From positions 1-14,176 of the forward strand of contig DATGUA010000016.1 of assembly GCA_035301545.1 (NCBI GenBank): 14,176 nt of DNA, in the 5' to 3' direction. Source of the stretch: DATGUA01 sp035301545. GTDB lineage: Bacteria > Bacillota > Clostridia > Tissierellales > Tissierellaceae. The position numbers and the translations under genes were made by a program. The notes beneath the pieces were generated by a model. That model did not search any database. It worked only from the letters and a program-made list of their open reading frames with translations, and was not told the origin of the DNA. How positions within the stretch are numbered: position 1 is the stretch's first letter; every line of letters begins with the position of its first letter. Shown here in pieces: positions 1 to 6,605 of the stretch.

Positions 1-645
1 GAAGATAGCCAGACAGAAGTTTTAGAAGGTGGACCTGAAATATCTGAGAAAGAATTTGATAGTTTTATAGGTGGATATAAAGACTTAATTAAAGATACAG
101 AATATATTGCAGCTTCTGGAAGTTTACCTAAAGGCCTAGAATCTAATACCTACAAAAAACTTATAGAAATAGCAAATAAAAAAGGGAAAAAATTCTTATT
201 AGATACTAGTGGTGAAGCTTTGGAAAAGGGGATAGAAGGAAAGCCATTTTTAATAAAGCCAAATGAAGATGAATTAGCAGCTTTATTAGGAAAAGCAATA
301 GAAAATGAAGAAGACCTTATAAATGGTGGGAAAAGTCTATTAGATAAGGGTATAGAAATAGTTGTTATATCTTTAGGTAGTGAAGGATCATTAGTATTTA
401 ATGATAATACTATGTATAAAGTATCTATTCCACAAGTAGAAGTAATTAATCCAGTAGGGTCAGGAGATGCAATGATAGCAGGATTTTTAGTAGGATTAAA
501 AAGAGGATATGGTATTGAAAAGCTGATTAAATTTGCATCTAGTTCTGGAACCTTAAATGCTATGGAAGCAGAAACAGGAAAAGTAGACCCTTCAAAAGTT
601 GAAGAGATAATGAAAAAGATAAATATAGAATCAGAAAAACTATAG
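1..645 (+). CDS. PfkB-family sugar-phosphate kinase, probably 1-phosphofructokinase (5' end missing)
   Basis: The frame is open from the first base, so this is the C-terminal 214 residues of a protein that is usually about 310 long; the start lies outside the window. Seen: an SGSLPKGL segment near residue 40, LLDTSG at about 67-72, KPNEDEL at about 83-89, and the PfkB anion-hole/catalytic signature NPVGSGDAM with the catalytic Asp at residue 156. This combination is typical of the 1-phosphofructokinase/tagatose-6-phosphate kinase branch (FruK/LacC), which phosphorylates a sugar phosphate with ATP in the cytoplasm. Fructose-1-phosphate is the most likely substrate, but the fragment alone cannot exclude tagatose-6-phosphate. 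No PTS fructose transporter gene follows; a terminator lies 31 bases after the TAG stop, so any partner genes must be upstream. Confidence 0.9.
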   Translation, partial: EDSQTEVLEGGPEISEKEFDSFIGGYKDLIKDTEYIAASGSLPKGLESNTYKKLIEIANKKGKKFLLDTSGEALEKGIEGKPFLIKPNEDELAALLGKAIENEEDLINGGKSLLDKGIEIVVISLGSEGSLVFNDNTMYKVSIPQVEVINPVGSGDAMIAGFLVGLKRGYGIEKLIKFASSSGTLNAMEAETGKVDPSKVEEIMKKINIESEKL

Positions 646-675
646 TTTTTTCTATGAAATAGGGTAAAATGATAG

Positions 676-713
676 TAAGCCCTTTAAATCTAGATCTAGA
701 TTTAAAGGGCTTA
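676..713. terminator. Bidirectional terminator, perfect 38-base palindrome
   Basis: Two 19-base arms are exact reverse complements with no spacer; the stem starts TAAGCCCTTTAAATC and is centred on TCTAGA/TCTAGA. It sits between two convergent genes. T-rich sequence follows on the + side (TTACTTTT) and on the minus side (CTATCATTTT), so it can serve both the kinase and the HAD gene. Confidence 0.85.
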
Positions 714-719
714 TTACTT

Positions 720-1367
720 TTAATTAAATAAGTTTTTTATAATTCCTAAATTTAATTCATTATAATCCTCAATAACTAAATCTGCATCGGATAAATCTTG
801 ATTTCCTGAATTAGGATTTTTTAATCCTATACATTTCATATTCGCTGCTTTTGCAGCTTGAACTCCATTGTAAGCGTCTTCAAAAACTAAACATTTAGAT
901 GGTTTTACATTTAATTTTTCAGCTGCTGTTAGAAAAATTTCAGGATTGGGCTTTCCCTTATTTACTTCATCTCCAGTTATAGAAATTTCAATATATTTAT
1001 CAAGTTTAAATTCTTCAATAATAGCATTAACAGCTCCTCTATTATTAGATGATGCTAATGCCATTGGATAACCTGCTTTATAAAGAGAATTTATTAAATT
1101 ATCAAAGTTTTTAACTAAAGGAACTTGATTAATATTATCAATAAATCTACTTCTCTTTATATCTATTATTTCCTCAACAGTAGGTTCGAGATTAAATTTG
1201 TCTTTAAACATGGACCACATACTATGATCTGTAGTCCCTACAAGATTATTATGTTTTTCTGCATTAAATCTACCACCTAATTCTTCAAGTAGTTCCCCTT
1301 CTAATTTAATGTGTACTGGTTCACTATCAATAATAACTCCATCCATATCAAATATTATAGCTTTCAA
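720..1367 (-). CDS. HAD-superfamily hydrolase, beta-phosphoglucomutase-like
   Basis: 215 residues, the usual length for this subfamily. HAD motif I is DMDGVIIDSEP with the nucleophile Asp7 and the acid/base Asp9; motif II is Ser106 in LASSNN; motif III is Lys139 in GKPNPEIF; motif IV is Glu163-Asp164 in VFEDAYNG. The segment between motifs I and II is a helical cap. Such enzymes are cytoplasmic phosphatases or phosphomutases acting on small sugar phosphates; beta-phosphoglucomutase cannot be separated from a broad sugar phosphatase by sequence alone. The start is TTG: an AAGGAG ribosome site lies 7 bases upstream, and the only nearby ATG on that strand runs into a stop after two codons. A well-formed promoter lies upstream and the gene converges on the kinase. 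Confidence 0.88.
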   Translation of the reverse strand: MKAIIFDMDGVIIDSEPVHIKLEGELLEELGGRFNAEKHNNLVGTTDHSMWSMFKDKFNLEPTVEEIIDIKRSRFIDNINQVPLVKNFDNLINSLYKAGYPMALASSNNRGAVNAIIEEFKLDKYIEISITGDEVNKGKPNPEIFLTAAEKLNVKPSKCLVFEDAYNGVQAAKAANMKCIGLKNPNSGNQDLSDADLVIEDYNELNLGIIKNLFN

Positions 1368-1408
1368 ATCATCACTCCTTTAATTTAACAAACCTTTATA
1401 TGCTAATA

Positions 1409-1437
1409 AATATATACTACATATTGATTGAAGTCAA
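1409..1437 (-). promoter_or_regulatory. SigA-type promoter of the HAD gene
   Basis: On the minus strand, TTGACT (1437-1432) and TATATT (1414-1409) are separated by exactly 17 bases, about 40 bases upstream of the TTG start. A 6-base inverted repeat (TTGATT at 1424-1429, AATCAA at 1438-1443) spans the -35 box and could be a regulator site, but that is weak. Confidence 0.7.
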
Positions 1438-1497
1438 AATCAAGGTTAAAAGATTGTAATAAATTAATACTAATTATAGTTTATTTGTAAGGAAAAA

Positions 1498-1822
1498 TTG
1501 GGTAAGAATAAATAGAGATGAGGAAAAGAAATGGGATATAGTTTTAAATAATATAAAGAATTTTATAGATGAAGTAGATAAGAGGGATATAATAATAGTA
1601 GCAAATGGACCTAGAGTAAAAGCATATAAAAAGGATTCTAAATTATACAAAGATATAAAAGAATTAAGTAAACAAGATATAAAGTTTAAAGCTTTTAATA
1701 ACTTTCTAAATGGAATAAGTGTAAACAAAGAAGAAATAGGAAGATTTATAGAGGTAGTATCAGCTGGAATAGTTGAAATAGCTAAGAAATAAGTAGGAGG
1801 ATATGGGTATATAAGACCTTAG
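1498..1822 (+). pseudogene. DsrE-family small protein, degraded
   Basis: Frame 2 from 1502 to 1789 encodes 96 residues of a DsrE/DsrF-like protein: DEEKKWDIVLNNIKNF at the start, then IIIVANGPRVKAY, FNNFLNG, and VVSAGIVEIAKK. Three defects are visible. No ATG, GTG or TTG occurs in this frame before the conserved part; a TTG at 1498 with AAGG five bases upstream is in place but one base out of frame, and removing one G from the GGG at 1500-1502 would join it to VRINRDEEKKW. An in-frame TAA at 1790 cuts the protein, yet the same frame continues with VGGYGYIRP and a TAG at 1820, matching the GYAYIKP-like ending I recall for the family, so CAA to TAA is likely. The place where many relatives have Cys (CNN) reads FNN. 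Repaired length would be about 107, the normal size. DsrE-like proteins are small cytoplasmic proteins linked to sulfur relay; role here unknown. Confidence 0.75.
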
Positions 1823-1874
1823 AATAATAAATTACTTCCACATAAATGCCCAAAGAAATTATAAAAAGAAGGAT

Positions 1875-1903
1875 TTTAGTTATCAATATAGAATGTATAT
1901 AAT
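1875..1903 (+). promoter_or_regulatory. Possible promoter of the alpha-CTD/sigma-4-like gene
   Basis: A perfect TATAAT at 1898-1903 has only a poor -35 match (TTTAGT, 1875-1880) at 17 bases. It would begin a leader of roughly 50 bases before the preferred ATG at 1960. The stretch from the DsrE remnant to this point shows no other feature. Confidence 0.35.
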
Positions 1904-1959
1904 AGGGGAAAACTTTAACAATGATTAAAACAGGGGAAAAATCATATGGGGGAGTAGAG

Positions 1960-2823
1960 ATGAAAAAGTATAATAGTAGAAAGATGTTAGTAGAAGATGT
2001 TTTTGTAGGAGGTAAGTATAGGATCTTTAGAGAATTTTGTAAAGAAAAGCAAATTTTTTATATAGGATCTATTAAAGAAAAGACAATAGGGGAATTTTCA
2101 GAAGTGAGGGGAGTAGGTAAAGTAAGACTGAAGCAAGTCTTAGATAAATTAGAAACATTAGGTATAATTTTAGATTTGGAAAACAGCAAAATACTATTTA
2201 ATATTGATAAATTAAAGGTAAAAGAAAGGGATAATTTAAAGTCATTAAAAATATCTGATGAATTTTCTGAGTCTAAATTTAGAATTCTAAGAAAGTATTG
2301 TGAAGATAGAAAAATAGTAACATTATTCGATATGACTAATAAAGACATAAATGATTTTAAAGAGGAAAAGGGAATAGGGAAGAAAAGATATAAAGATTTT
2401 ATAGAAAATTTAATAAAAGTAACAGAATCTAAAAATATAAAAAAGGTAGATGAAATCGCAAAAATAGCCTTAGATAATTTAAATAGTGAAGAATCATTAA
2501 CTATCATAGCTAGATTAATTGAAGAATTAAGTTTACAGGAAACAGCAGAAGTATTAGAGGTAAATTTTGAAAAGGCAAAACAAATAGAAAATAAGGCTTT
2601 AAATAGTATACAAAGTACTTTAGATAAATACAATGCATTAAAAAGTTTGAAATTGATGGCTAAGTCTTTTAAAAAGTTTTCTTTAGAGAATTTAGAAAGA
2701 GCAAATAGTGATGAAAAGATATTAATTACTAATCTTATAAAGAAAGAAGAGTTTAAAGGAATATCTTATGTTGAGTCTACAAATACAGCTTATTTTAATA
2801 TAGTAAATGAAGAAACAGCTTAA
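1960..2823 (+). CDS. Putative DNA-binding regulator: two alpha-CTD-like helix-hairpin-helix repeats plus sigma region 4-like HTH
   Basis: 287 residues, not a named protein I recognise. Residues about 17-68 and 103-153 are two diverged copies of one unit: (G/S)K(Y/F)RI(F/L)R.(F/Y)C at the start and (V/K)(R/K)G(V/I)GK.R at the end (EVRGVGKVRLK at 48-58, EEKGIGKKRYK at 135-145). The GxGK hairpin and the helix pattern resemble the RNA polymerase alpha C-terminal domain. Residues about 172-222 resemble sigma-70 region 4, with SLQETAEVLEVNFEKAKQIE as the helix-turn-helix and ENKALNSI following it. The last 65 residues are lysine-rich and unassigned. Start choice: ATG 1960 has GGGGGAG five bases upstream, whereas the in-frame ATG at 1921 would add 13 residues with a weak, distant ribosome site. 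The gene is monocistronic, with a terminator directly after it. A role in transcription is inferred; its targets are unknown. Confidence 0.7.
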   Translation: MKKYNSRKMLVEDVFVGGKYRIFREFCKEKQIFYIGSIKEKTIGEFSEVRGVGKVRLKQVLDKLETLGIILDLENSKILFNIDKLKVKERDNLKSLKISDEFSESKFRILRKYCEDRKIVTLFDMTNKDINDFKEEKGIGKKRYKDFIENLIKVTESKNIKKVDEIAKIALDNLNSEESLTIIARLIEELSLQETAEVLEVNFEKAKQIENKALNSIQSTLDKYNALKSLKLMAKSFKKFSLENLERANSDEKILITNLIKKEEFKGISYVESTNTAYFNIVNEETA

Positions 2824-2834
2824 AATATATAATG

Positions 2835-2868
2835 AAAATAGGGTTAGATATTTCTAGCTCTATTTTTA
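2835..2868 (+). terminator. Rho-independent terminator after the alpha-CTD/sigma-4-like gene
   Basis: AAAATAGGGTTAGA (2835-2848) pairs with TCTAGCTCTATTTT (2853-2866) over 14 positions, including two G-U pairs, around a TATT loop. The stem ends in a run of T. Confidence 0.75.
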
Positions 2869-2893
2869 TATGAAATCTTAAATAGGATATAAT
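2865..2893 (+). promoter_or_regulatory. Possible nnrD promoter
   Basis: TTTATA at 2865-2870 and a perfect TATAAT at 2888-2893 are 17 bases apart. The -10 box ends 22 bases before the nnrD start, giving a short leader that contains the GAGGAG ribosome site. The -35 box overlaps the tail of the preceding terminator. Confidence 0.4.
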
Positions 2894-2915
2894 ATTTATA
2901 AAGAGGAGAGTTATT

Positions 2916-3764
2916 ATGGAAAACCTATTAAAGAAAAGAAGAAAGAATACACATAAAGGTAGATATGGTAGGGTAGGAGTAATAGCAGGGAGTAAAGGTA
3001 TGACAGGAGCTCCATATTTAGTATGTCAATCCGCATTAAAAACAGGATCAGGATTAGTATATAATATTTTACCTGAATCCTTAACAGATGTTATGTCTAT
3101 AAAATTAACTGAAGCTATAATAAAACCTATAAATGATAAAGGAAAAGGACAATTTACTATAGAATCTATAAAACCTATTTTAAAAGAAATAAAGACTATG
3201 AATGTATTAGCATTAGGACCAGGTATGGGAATTGATAAGGAAAGAAGTAAAGTGGTCCAAGAAATTATAAAAAATTCTAATTCTCCTTTAGTAATAGATG
3301 CAGATGGGCTTAATGCTGTAGCTAAAGATATAAATATCTTAAATGAAAGTAAATCTTCTGTAATAATAACTCCTCATCCAGGAGAAATGGGAAGATTATT
3401 AAATAAAGATATAAATGAAATAGAAGAAAAAAGAGAATATTATGTTAAATATTTATCTGAAAAGTATAATGTAATTACAGTATTAAAAGGGTATGAAACT
3501 ATAGTAGCTGCTCCAAATGGAGAAATATATATAAATAGTACAGGTAATCCAGGAATGGCAACAGCAGGTAGTGGAGATGTATTAACAGGTATAATGACAA
3601 GTCTATTAGGGCAAGGATTAGAAATCTTTGATGTAGCAAAATTAGGAGTATATATTCATGGACTAGCCGGAGATAGAGCTAGGGATAAAATAGGTGAATA
3701 TGGTATGATAGCTACTGATATAATAGATGCTATACCTTATGTAATTAAAGATATAGTAAAATAA
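2916..3764 (+). CDS. nnrD: ADP/ATP-dependent NAD(P)H-hydrate dehydratase
   Basis: 282 residues, the length of a stand-alone carbohydrate kinase-like YjeF C-terminal domain. Motifs: GVIAGSKGMTGAP near 21-33, a KTGSGLV segment at 42-48, LALGPGMG at 98-105, VIDADGLNA at 126-134, ITPHPGEMGRLL at 151-162, and the signature GNPGMATAGSGDVLTG at about 210-225 with the catalytic Asp221. The enzyme dehydrates damaged, hydrated NADH and NADPH back to the normal cofactors in the cytoplasm. The NAD(P)HX epimerase domain (NnrE), often fused in front, is absent here and no separate copy is in the window. The ATG start has GAGGAG 8 bases upstream. It stands alone, between its own candidate promoter and a terminator shared with the convergent aminopeptidase gene. 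Confidence 0.93.
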   Translation: MENLLKKRRKNTHKGRYGRVGVIAGSKGMTGAPYLVCQSALKTGSGLVYNILPESLTDVMSIKLTEAIIKPINDKGKGQFTIESIKPILKEIKTMNVLALGPGMGIDKERSKVVQEIIKNSNSPLVIDADGLNAVAKDINILNESKSSVIITPHPGEMGRLLNKDINEIEEKREYYVKYLSEKYNVITVLKGYETIVAAPNGEIYINSTGNPGMATAGSGDVLTGIMTSLLGQGLEIFDVAKLGVYIHGLAGDRARDKIGEYGMIATDIIDAIPYVIKDIVK

Positions 3765-3773
3765 TAGATATAA

Positions 3774-3804
3774 AAAGAGGATATTCTAAATGAATATCCT
3801 CTTT
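3774..3804. terminator. Terminator between convergent nnrD and aminopeptidase genes
   Basis: Thirteen-base perfect arms (AAAGAGGATATTC at 3774-3786 and its complement at 3792-3804) flank a five-base loop. On the minus strand the stem runs into TTTTTATATC, a good tail for the aminopeptidase gene. On the + strand the tail (AACAAATT) is poor, so termination of nnrD is probably weaker. Confidence 0.8.
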
Positions 3805-3823
3805 AACAAATTGACCATATTAT

Positions 3824-5059
3824 CTAAAATGCCCAGTTTCCATCTTTAAATATTTCTACTTTTTCTCCGTTTCTAGTTGTACCTATGACAGAAGTGTCTT
3901 TAGTACCCATCATAAAGTCTATATGAACTAAACTATCATTTACTCCATGAGCATCTAATTCTTCATCATTCATATCTGCTCCACATTCCATATTAGTAGG
4001 ATAAGCCTTACCAAGAGCAAAATGGCAAGATGCATTTTCATCATATATAGTATTTAAAAATATTACATTTGATCTTGAGATAGGACTATCATAAGGAACT
4101 AAAGCTACTTCTCCTAGATGATTAGCACCTTCATCTATTTCAAATATATCTTTTAATACATTTTTTCCAGTTTTAGCATCATAGTCTACTACTTTACCAT
4201 CTTTAAATACTAATTTAAACTCATCTACTAATTGTCCACCATAATTTAAAGGTTTAGTACTATATACAGTACCATTTACTCCATATTTATCAGGTAGGGT
4301 ATATACCTCATCTGTAGGCATATTTGGAGTAAAGTCTATACCATCTTGAGTTACAGCTCCTCCACCAGCCCATATATGTCCTTTAGGTAGTTCTACTTTT
4401 AAATCTGTTCCATTAGAGGAGGTAAAATGAAGTTCTTCTATATTTTTCTCAGTTAAATACTTAATTTTTGATTTTAGATTTTCTTTATGGTCTTCCCAAG
4501 CTTTAATAGGGTCTTCTCTATCCATACGAGTAGCTTTAAATATTTCTTCCCAAAGTCTTTCTACAGCCTCATCTTCATCTAAATCTTCAAATACAGCTTT
4601 TGCCCAAGATTTAGTAGCTATAGAAACTACTAACCATGGATTTATATCATTCATAGTATATTTTTGAAATTCCTTTAAAGCAGTGGAAGCAGATTTATTT
4701 GATGCAGCTATTTTATCAGAATCAATATCTTTTAAAAGATTTGGATCTGCACTAGATATAGAAATAAATCCTGCACCTTGTTCTGCATAATCTACTCTAG
4801 AATCAACTTTCCATTGAGGATAGTTTTCAAATACATCTATAGGAGCATTTTCATATTTTAATTTAGTTAATTCTTCATCACTCCAATTAATGTGTACATC
4901 TGTTACACCTAATTCGTAAGCATTTTTAGCCAGAAGTCTAACAAATTCTAATCCTTCAATTGGTGCATTAATAACTAAAGGTTGCCCTTCTTGGACGTTA
5001 ATACCTACTTTTAAAGCAAGTTTTGCATATTCATTTAATTTTTCTTGAAAATTTTCCAA
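3824..5059 (-). CDS. M29-family metallo-aminopeptidase
   Basis: 411 residues, full family length. The metal ligands of the M29 family (known from the Thermus enzyme) are all present in order: Glu251 in NMPTDEVYT, Glu317 in NHLGEVAL, His346 in ASCHFALG, and His379 and Asp381 in LVHIDFMMG. The conserved Tyr353 lies in GKAYP. These are cytoplasmic dimeric enzymes (AmpS/PepS/aminopeptidase T group) that remove N-terminal residues from peptides with two Zn or Co ions. No signal peptide is seen. The start is TTG; AAGGATGTGAT just upstream is a long match to the 16S tail and fixes this start. It has its own promoter at 5089-5117 and ends in TAG. It is a single-gene unit converging on nnrD. Confidence 0.93.
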   Translation of the reverse strand: MENFQEKLNEYAKLALKVGINVQEGQPLVINAPIEGLEFVRLLAKNAYELGVTDVHINWSDEELTKLKYENAPIDVFENYPQWKVDSRVDYAEQGAGFISISSADPNLLKDIDSDKIAASNKSASTALKEFQKYTMNDINPWLVVSIATKSWAKAVFEDLDEDEAVERLWEEIFKATRMDREDPIKAWEDHKENLKSKIKYLTEKNIEELHFTSSNGTDLKVELPKGHIWAGGGAVTQDGIDFTPNMPTDEVYTLPDKYGVNGTVYSTKPLNYGGQLVDEFKLVFKDGKVVDYDAKTGKNVLKDIFEIDEGANHLGEVALVPYDSPISRSNVIFLNTIYDENASCHFALGKAYPTNMECGADMNDEELDAHGVNDSLVHIDFMMGTKDTSVIGTTRNGEKVEIFKDGNWAF

Positions 5060-5088
5060 ATAATCACATCCTTTAATAGTATATTTAT

Positions 5089-5117
5089 ATTTTACAGGAT
5101 TCTAGCATAGATGTAAA
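5089..5117 (-). promoter_or_regulatory. SigA-type promoter of the aminopeptidase gene
   Basis: On the minus strand TTTACA (5117-5112) and TAAAAT (5094-5089) are separated by exactly 17 bases. The -10 box ends 29 bases upstream of the TTG start, leaving a short leader with the ribosome site. The rest of the gap up to 5249 holds only isolated TATAAT matches (5123-5128, 5202-5207) without a good -35. Confidence 0.65.
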
Positions 5118-5249
5118 CTGATTATAATATAAGCTATGATAATATATTTATAGGAAGGAATGTAGATAGAAGTATTTAAATTTAAAAATTGAAGATTAGA
5201 GTATAATATAAAGAAGAATTAATACTAAGGATCATAAAGGATTGATTTA

Positions 5250-5894
5250 ATGGAAGACAAATTTAAAAAATTTATAGAAAAACTAGCAAATACAGAAGTC
5301 ACACAAAATGTATATAATCAATATTCCTATAAATATAAGGAAAATAAAATAAGAAGGGATAATTTTTTAATATATTTAAAACAGATGAATATATTAAAAC
5401 CGAAAATAATGCTAGTAGCTGAGGCACCAGGGTACAGAGGATCTAGGATTACTGGAGTTCCTTTCACTAGTGAATATATATTAATGAATAATATGGAGGG
5501 ATTAAATTTCTATGGTAAAGATAAAGGATATAGATTAGTAGAAGAAAAAGATAAACTACTAAAGGAAGCTACAGCAACAATTATATGGGAAACATTATTA
5601 AAATATAATATAAGAGCTTTATCATGGAATGCATTTCCTTTCCACCCTCATAAAGAGGGAAATATGAAAAGTAATAGAACACCTTTGAAAAAAGAGCTGC
5701 TAATAGGAGAGAAGTTTATACTTCAAATGATCCAAATGTTTAATATTGAAAAAGTAGTAGCAGTAGGAAATAAATCAGAAGAAAGTTTAAACAAATTAAA
5801 TATTTCTAATCATAAGGTAAGACATCCAGCACAAGGAGGTAAAAATAAATTTGTTAAAGGAATTGTAGAATTAAATAAGAGTATTAAAGGATAA
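5250..5894 (+). CDS. Uracil-DNA glycosylase superfamily protein
   Basis: 214 residues. The fold-defining motifs of the UDG superfamily can be seen: VAEAPGYRGSRITGVPFTSE at 56-75, corresponding to motif 1 (GEAPG...G.PF) of the family 4/5-like branch; NAFPFHPH at 127-134; a Rossmann-like VVAVGNKSEESL at 169-180; and RHPAQGGKNKF at 191-201 in place of the HPS loop that enters the DNA groove. No four-cysteine iron-sulfur set typical of family 4 is present. It probably removes uracil or a related damaged base from DNA, but activity is uncertain because motif 1 starts with Ala rather than Gly and motif 2 has HPA rather than HPS. ATG start with AAAGGA about 8 bases upstream; no convincing -35 box. 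A strong terminator follows immediately. Confidence 0.8.
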   Translation: MEDKFKKFIEKLANTEVTQNVYNQYSYKYKENKIRRDNFLIYLKQMNILKPKIMLVAEAPGYRGSRITGVPFTSEYILMNNMEGLNFYGKDKGYRLVEEKDKLLKEATATIIWETLLKYNIRALSWNAFPFHPHKEGNMKSNRTPLKKELLIGEKFILQMIQMFNIEKVVAVGNKSEESLNKLNISNHKVRHPAQGGKNKFVKGIVELNKSIKG

Positions 5895-5940
5895 AGCAGC
5901 TTAAGTCTGGTATTATACCAGTTTAAGGCTGCTTGTTTTA
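5894..5940 (+). terminator. Rho-independent terminator after the UDG-like gene
   Basis: AAGCAGC...CTGGTA (5894-5912) pairs with TACCAG...GCTGCTT (5916-5934) in a long stem with two one-base bulges or wobbles. GTTTTATT follows. The left arm overlaps the stop codon. Confidence 0.8.
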
Positions 5941-5959
5941 TTAATAAATATTATCTATC

Positions 5960-5987
5960 TTGACAAATAATATTTTTTTGATAATAT
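5960..5987 (+). promoter_or_regulatory. Promoter of the tetR-exporter operon
   Basis: A perfect TTGACA (5960-5965), a 16-base spacer, and TAATAT (5982-5987) preceded by an extended -10 TG at 5979-5980. This is the best promoter in the window, 34 bases ahead of the regulator start codon. Confidence 0.8.
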
Positions 5988-6008
5988 ATGTAAGTAAGCA
6001 CTAACATA
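5987..6008 (+). promoter_or_regulatory. Candidate TetR operator
   Basis: The arms TATGTAAGT (5987-5995) and ACTAACATA (6000-6008) form an inverted repeat with eight of nine positions paired around AAGC. It begins at the last base of the -10 box and covers the expected transcription start, a classic place for a self-repressing TetR protein. Binding by the adjacent regulator is inferred. Confidence 0.6.
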
Positions 6009-6021
6009 AGGAGGCTCGATA

Positions 6022-6582
6022 ATGAATAAGAATAATAAAAGAAGAAGGATGACTAAAGAAGAAAGAAGAAAACAAATACTAGATTCGGCAATGAAGGTAT
6101 TTATTGAAAAAGGATACAATGGAGCAACTACTTTAGATATAGCTAAAGAGGCTGAAATATCTGAGGTTACATTATTTAGATATTTTTCCTCTAAAAAAGA
6201 ATTATTTATGAATGGAATAGAACCAATATTAATTACTACATTAGAAGAATCTCTAGTAGCTAGTAAAGATTTACAACCAATAGAAAAATTAAGGTCTATA
6301 CTTAAAGATAGAATACAGTTTATATCTAAACATCATGAAATAATTAAATTAATATTAATGGAAAGTCAAATTAATCCAGAGGTAGCCGATTTTAATTATA
6401 TTGATAAAATAACTTCTTTATTAAAAGACTCTATTAAAGAAACAGGAATAGAATTTGAAGATGAAGAAGTATCCTTAAGATTAGTAATGGGAAGTATCCT
6501 ATCCTTTCTTTATTTACCAGAAATAGATGAAGATGAGATTGATAATTATATTGATAAATTTATACAAACAATTATAAATTAA
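6022..6582 (+). CDS. TetR/AcrR-family transcriptional regulator
   Basis: 186 residues, normal for the family. A basic N-terminus is followed by the TetR DNA-binding domain at about 12-60: KQILDSAMKVFIEKGYNG as helix 1, TTLDIAKEAEISEVTLFRYF as the helix-turn-helix, and SSKKELF. The rest is an all-helical, poorly conserved ligand-binding and dimerisation domain. The ATG has AAGGAGG seven bases upstream. The exporter gene begins 23 bases after its stop without a terminator, so the two form an operon. The family usually represses its own operon until a ligand, often an exported substrate, binds. The strong promoter and palindrome just upstream fit that, but the ligand cannot be told from sequence. 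Confidence 0.93.
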   Translation: MNKNNKRRRMTKEERRKQILDSAMKVFIEKGYNGATTLDIAKEAEISEVTLFRYFSSKKELFMNGIEPILITTLEESLVASKDLQPIEKLRSILKDRIQFISKHHEIIKLILMESQINPEVADFNYIDKITSLLKDSIKETGIEFEDEEVSLRLVMGSILSFLYLPEIDEDEIDNYIDKFIQTIIN

Positions 6583-6605
6583 ATTGAAATGAAAGAGGGA
6601 TTAGC

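Noticed and set aside
1474..1728. 84-codon open frame on the minus strand
   Set aside because: It is antisense to the DsrE-like coding sequence, is rich in Leu/Phe/Ser as expected for antisense of AT-rich genes, and has no recognisable domain.
1796..1814. AGGAGG followed by ATG at 1803 as a tiny gene
   Set aside because: The frame stops after three codons; the bases are better explained as the GGYGYIRP end of the DsrE remnant.
1921..1959. Upstream ATG for the alpha-CTD/sigma-4-like gene
   Set aside because: Its ribosome site is weak and about 12 bases away; the ATG at 1960 has a strong, well-spaced GGGGGAG, and the 13 extra residues look non-conserved in character.
2058..2633. 191-codon minus-strand open frame
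   Set aside because: It lies wholly inside the alpha-CTD/sigma-4-like gene; its hydrophobic Ser/Phe/Leu-rich composition is the mirror of Lys/Glu-rich codons on the other strand.
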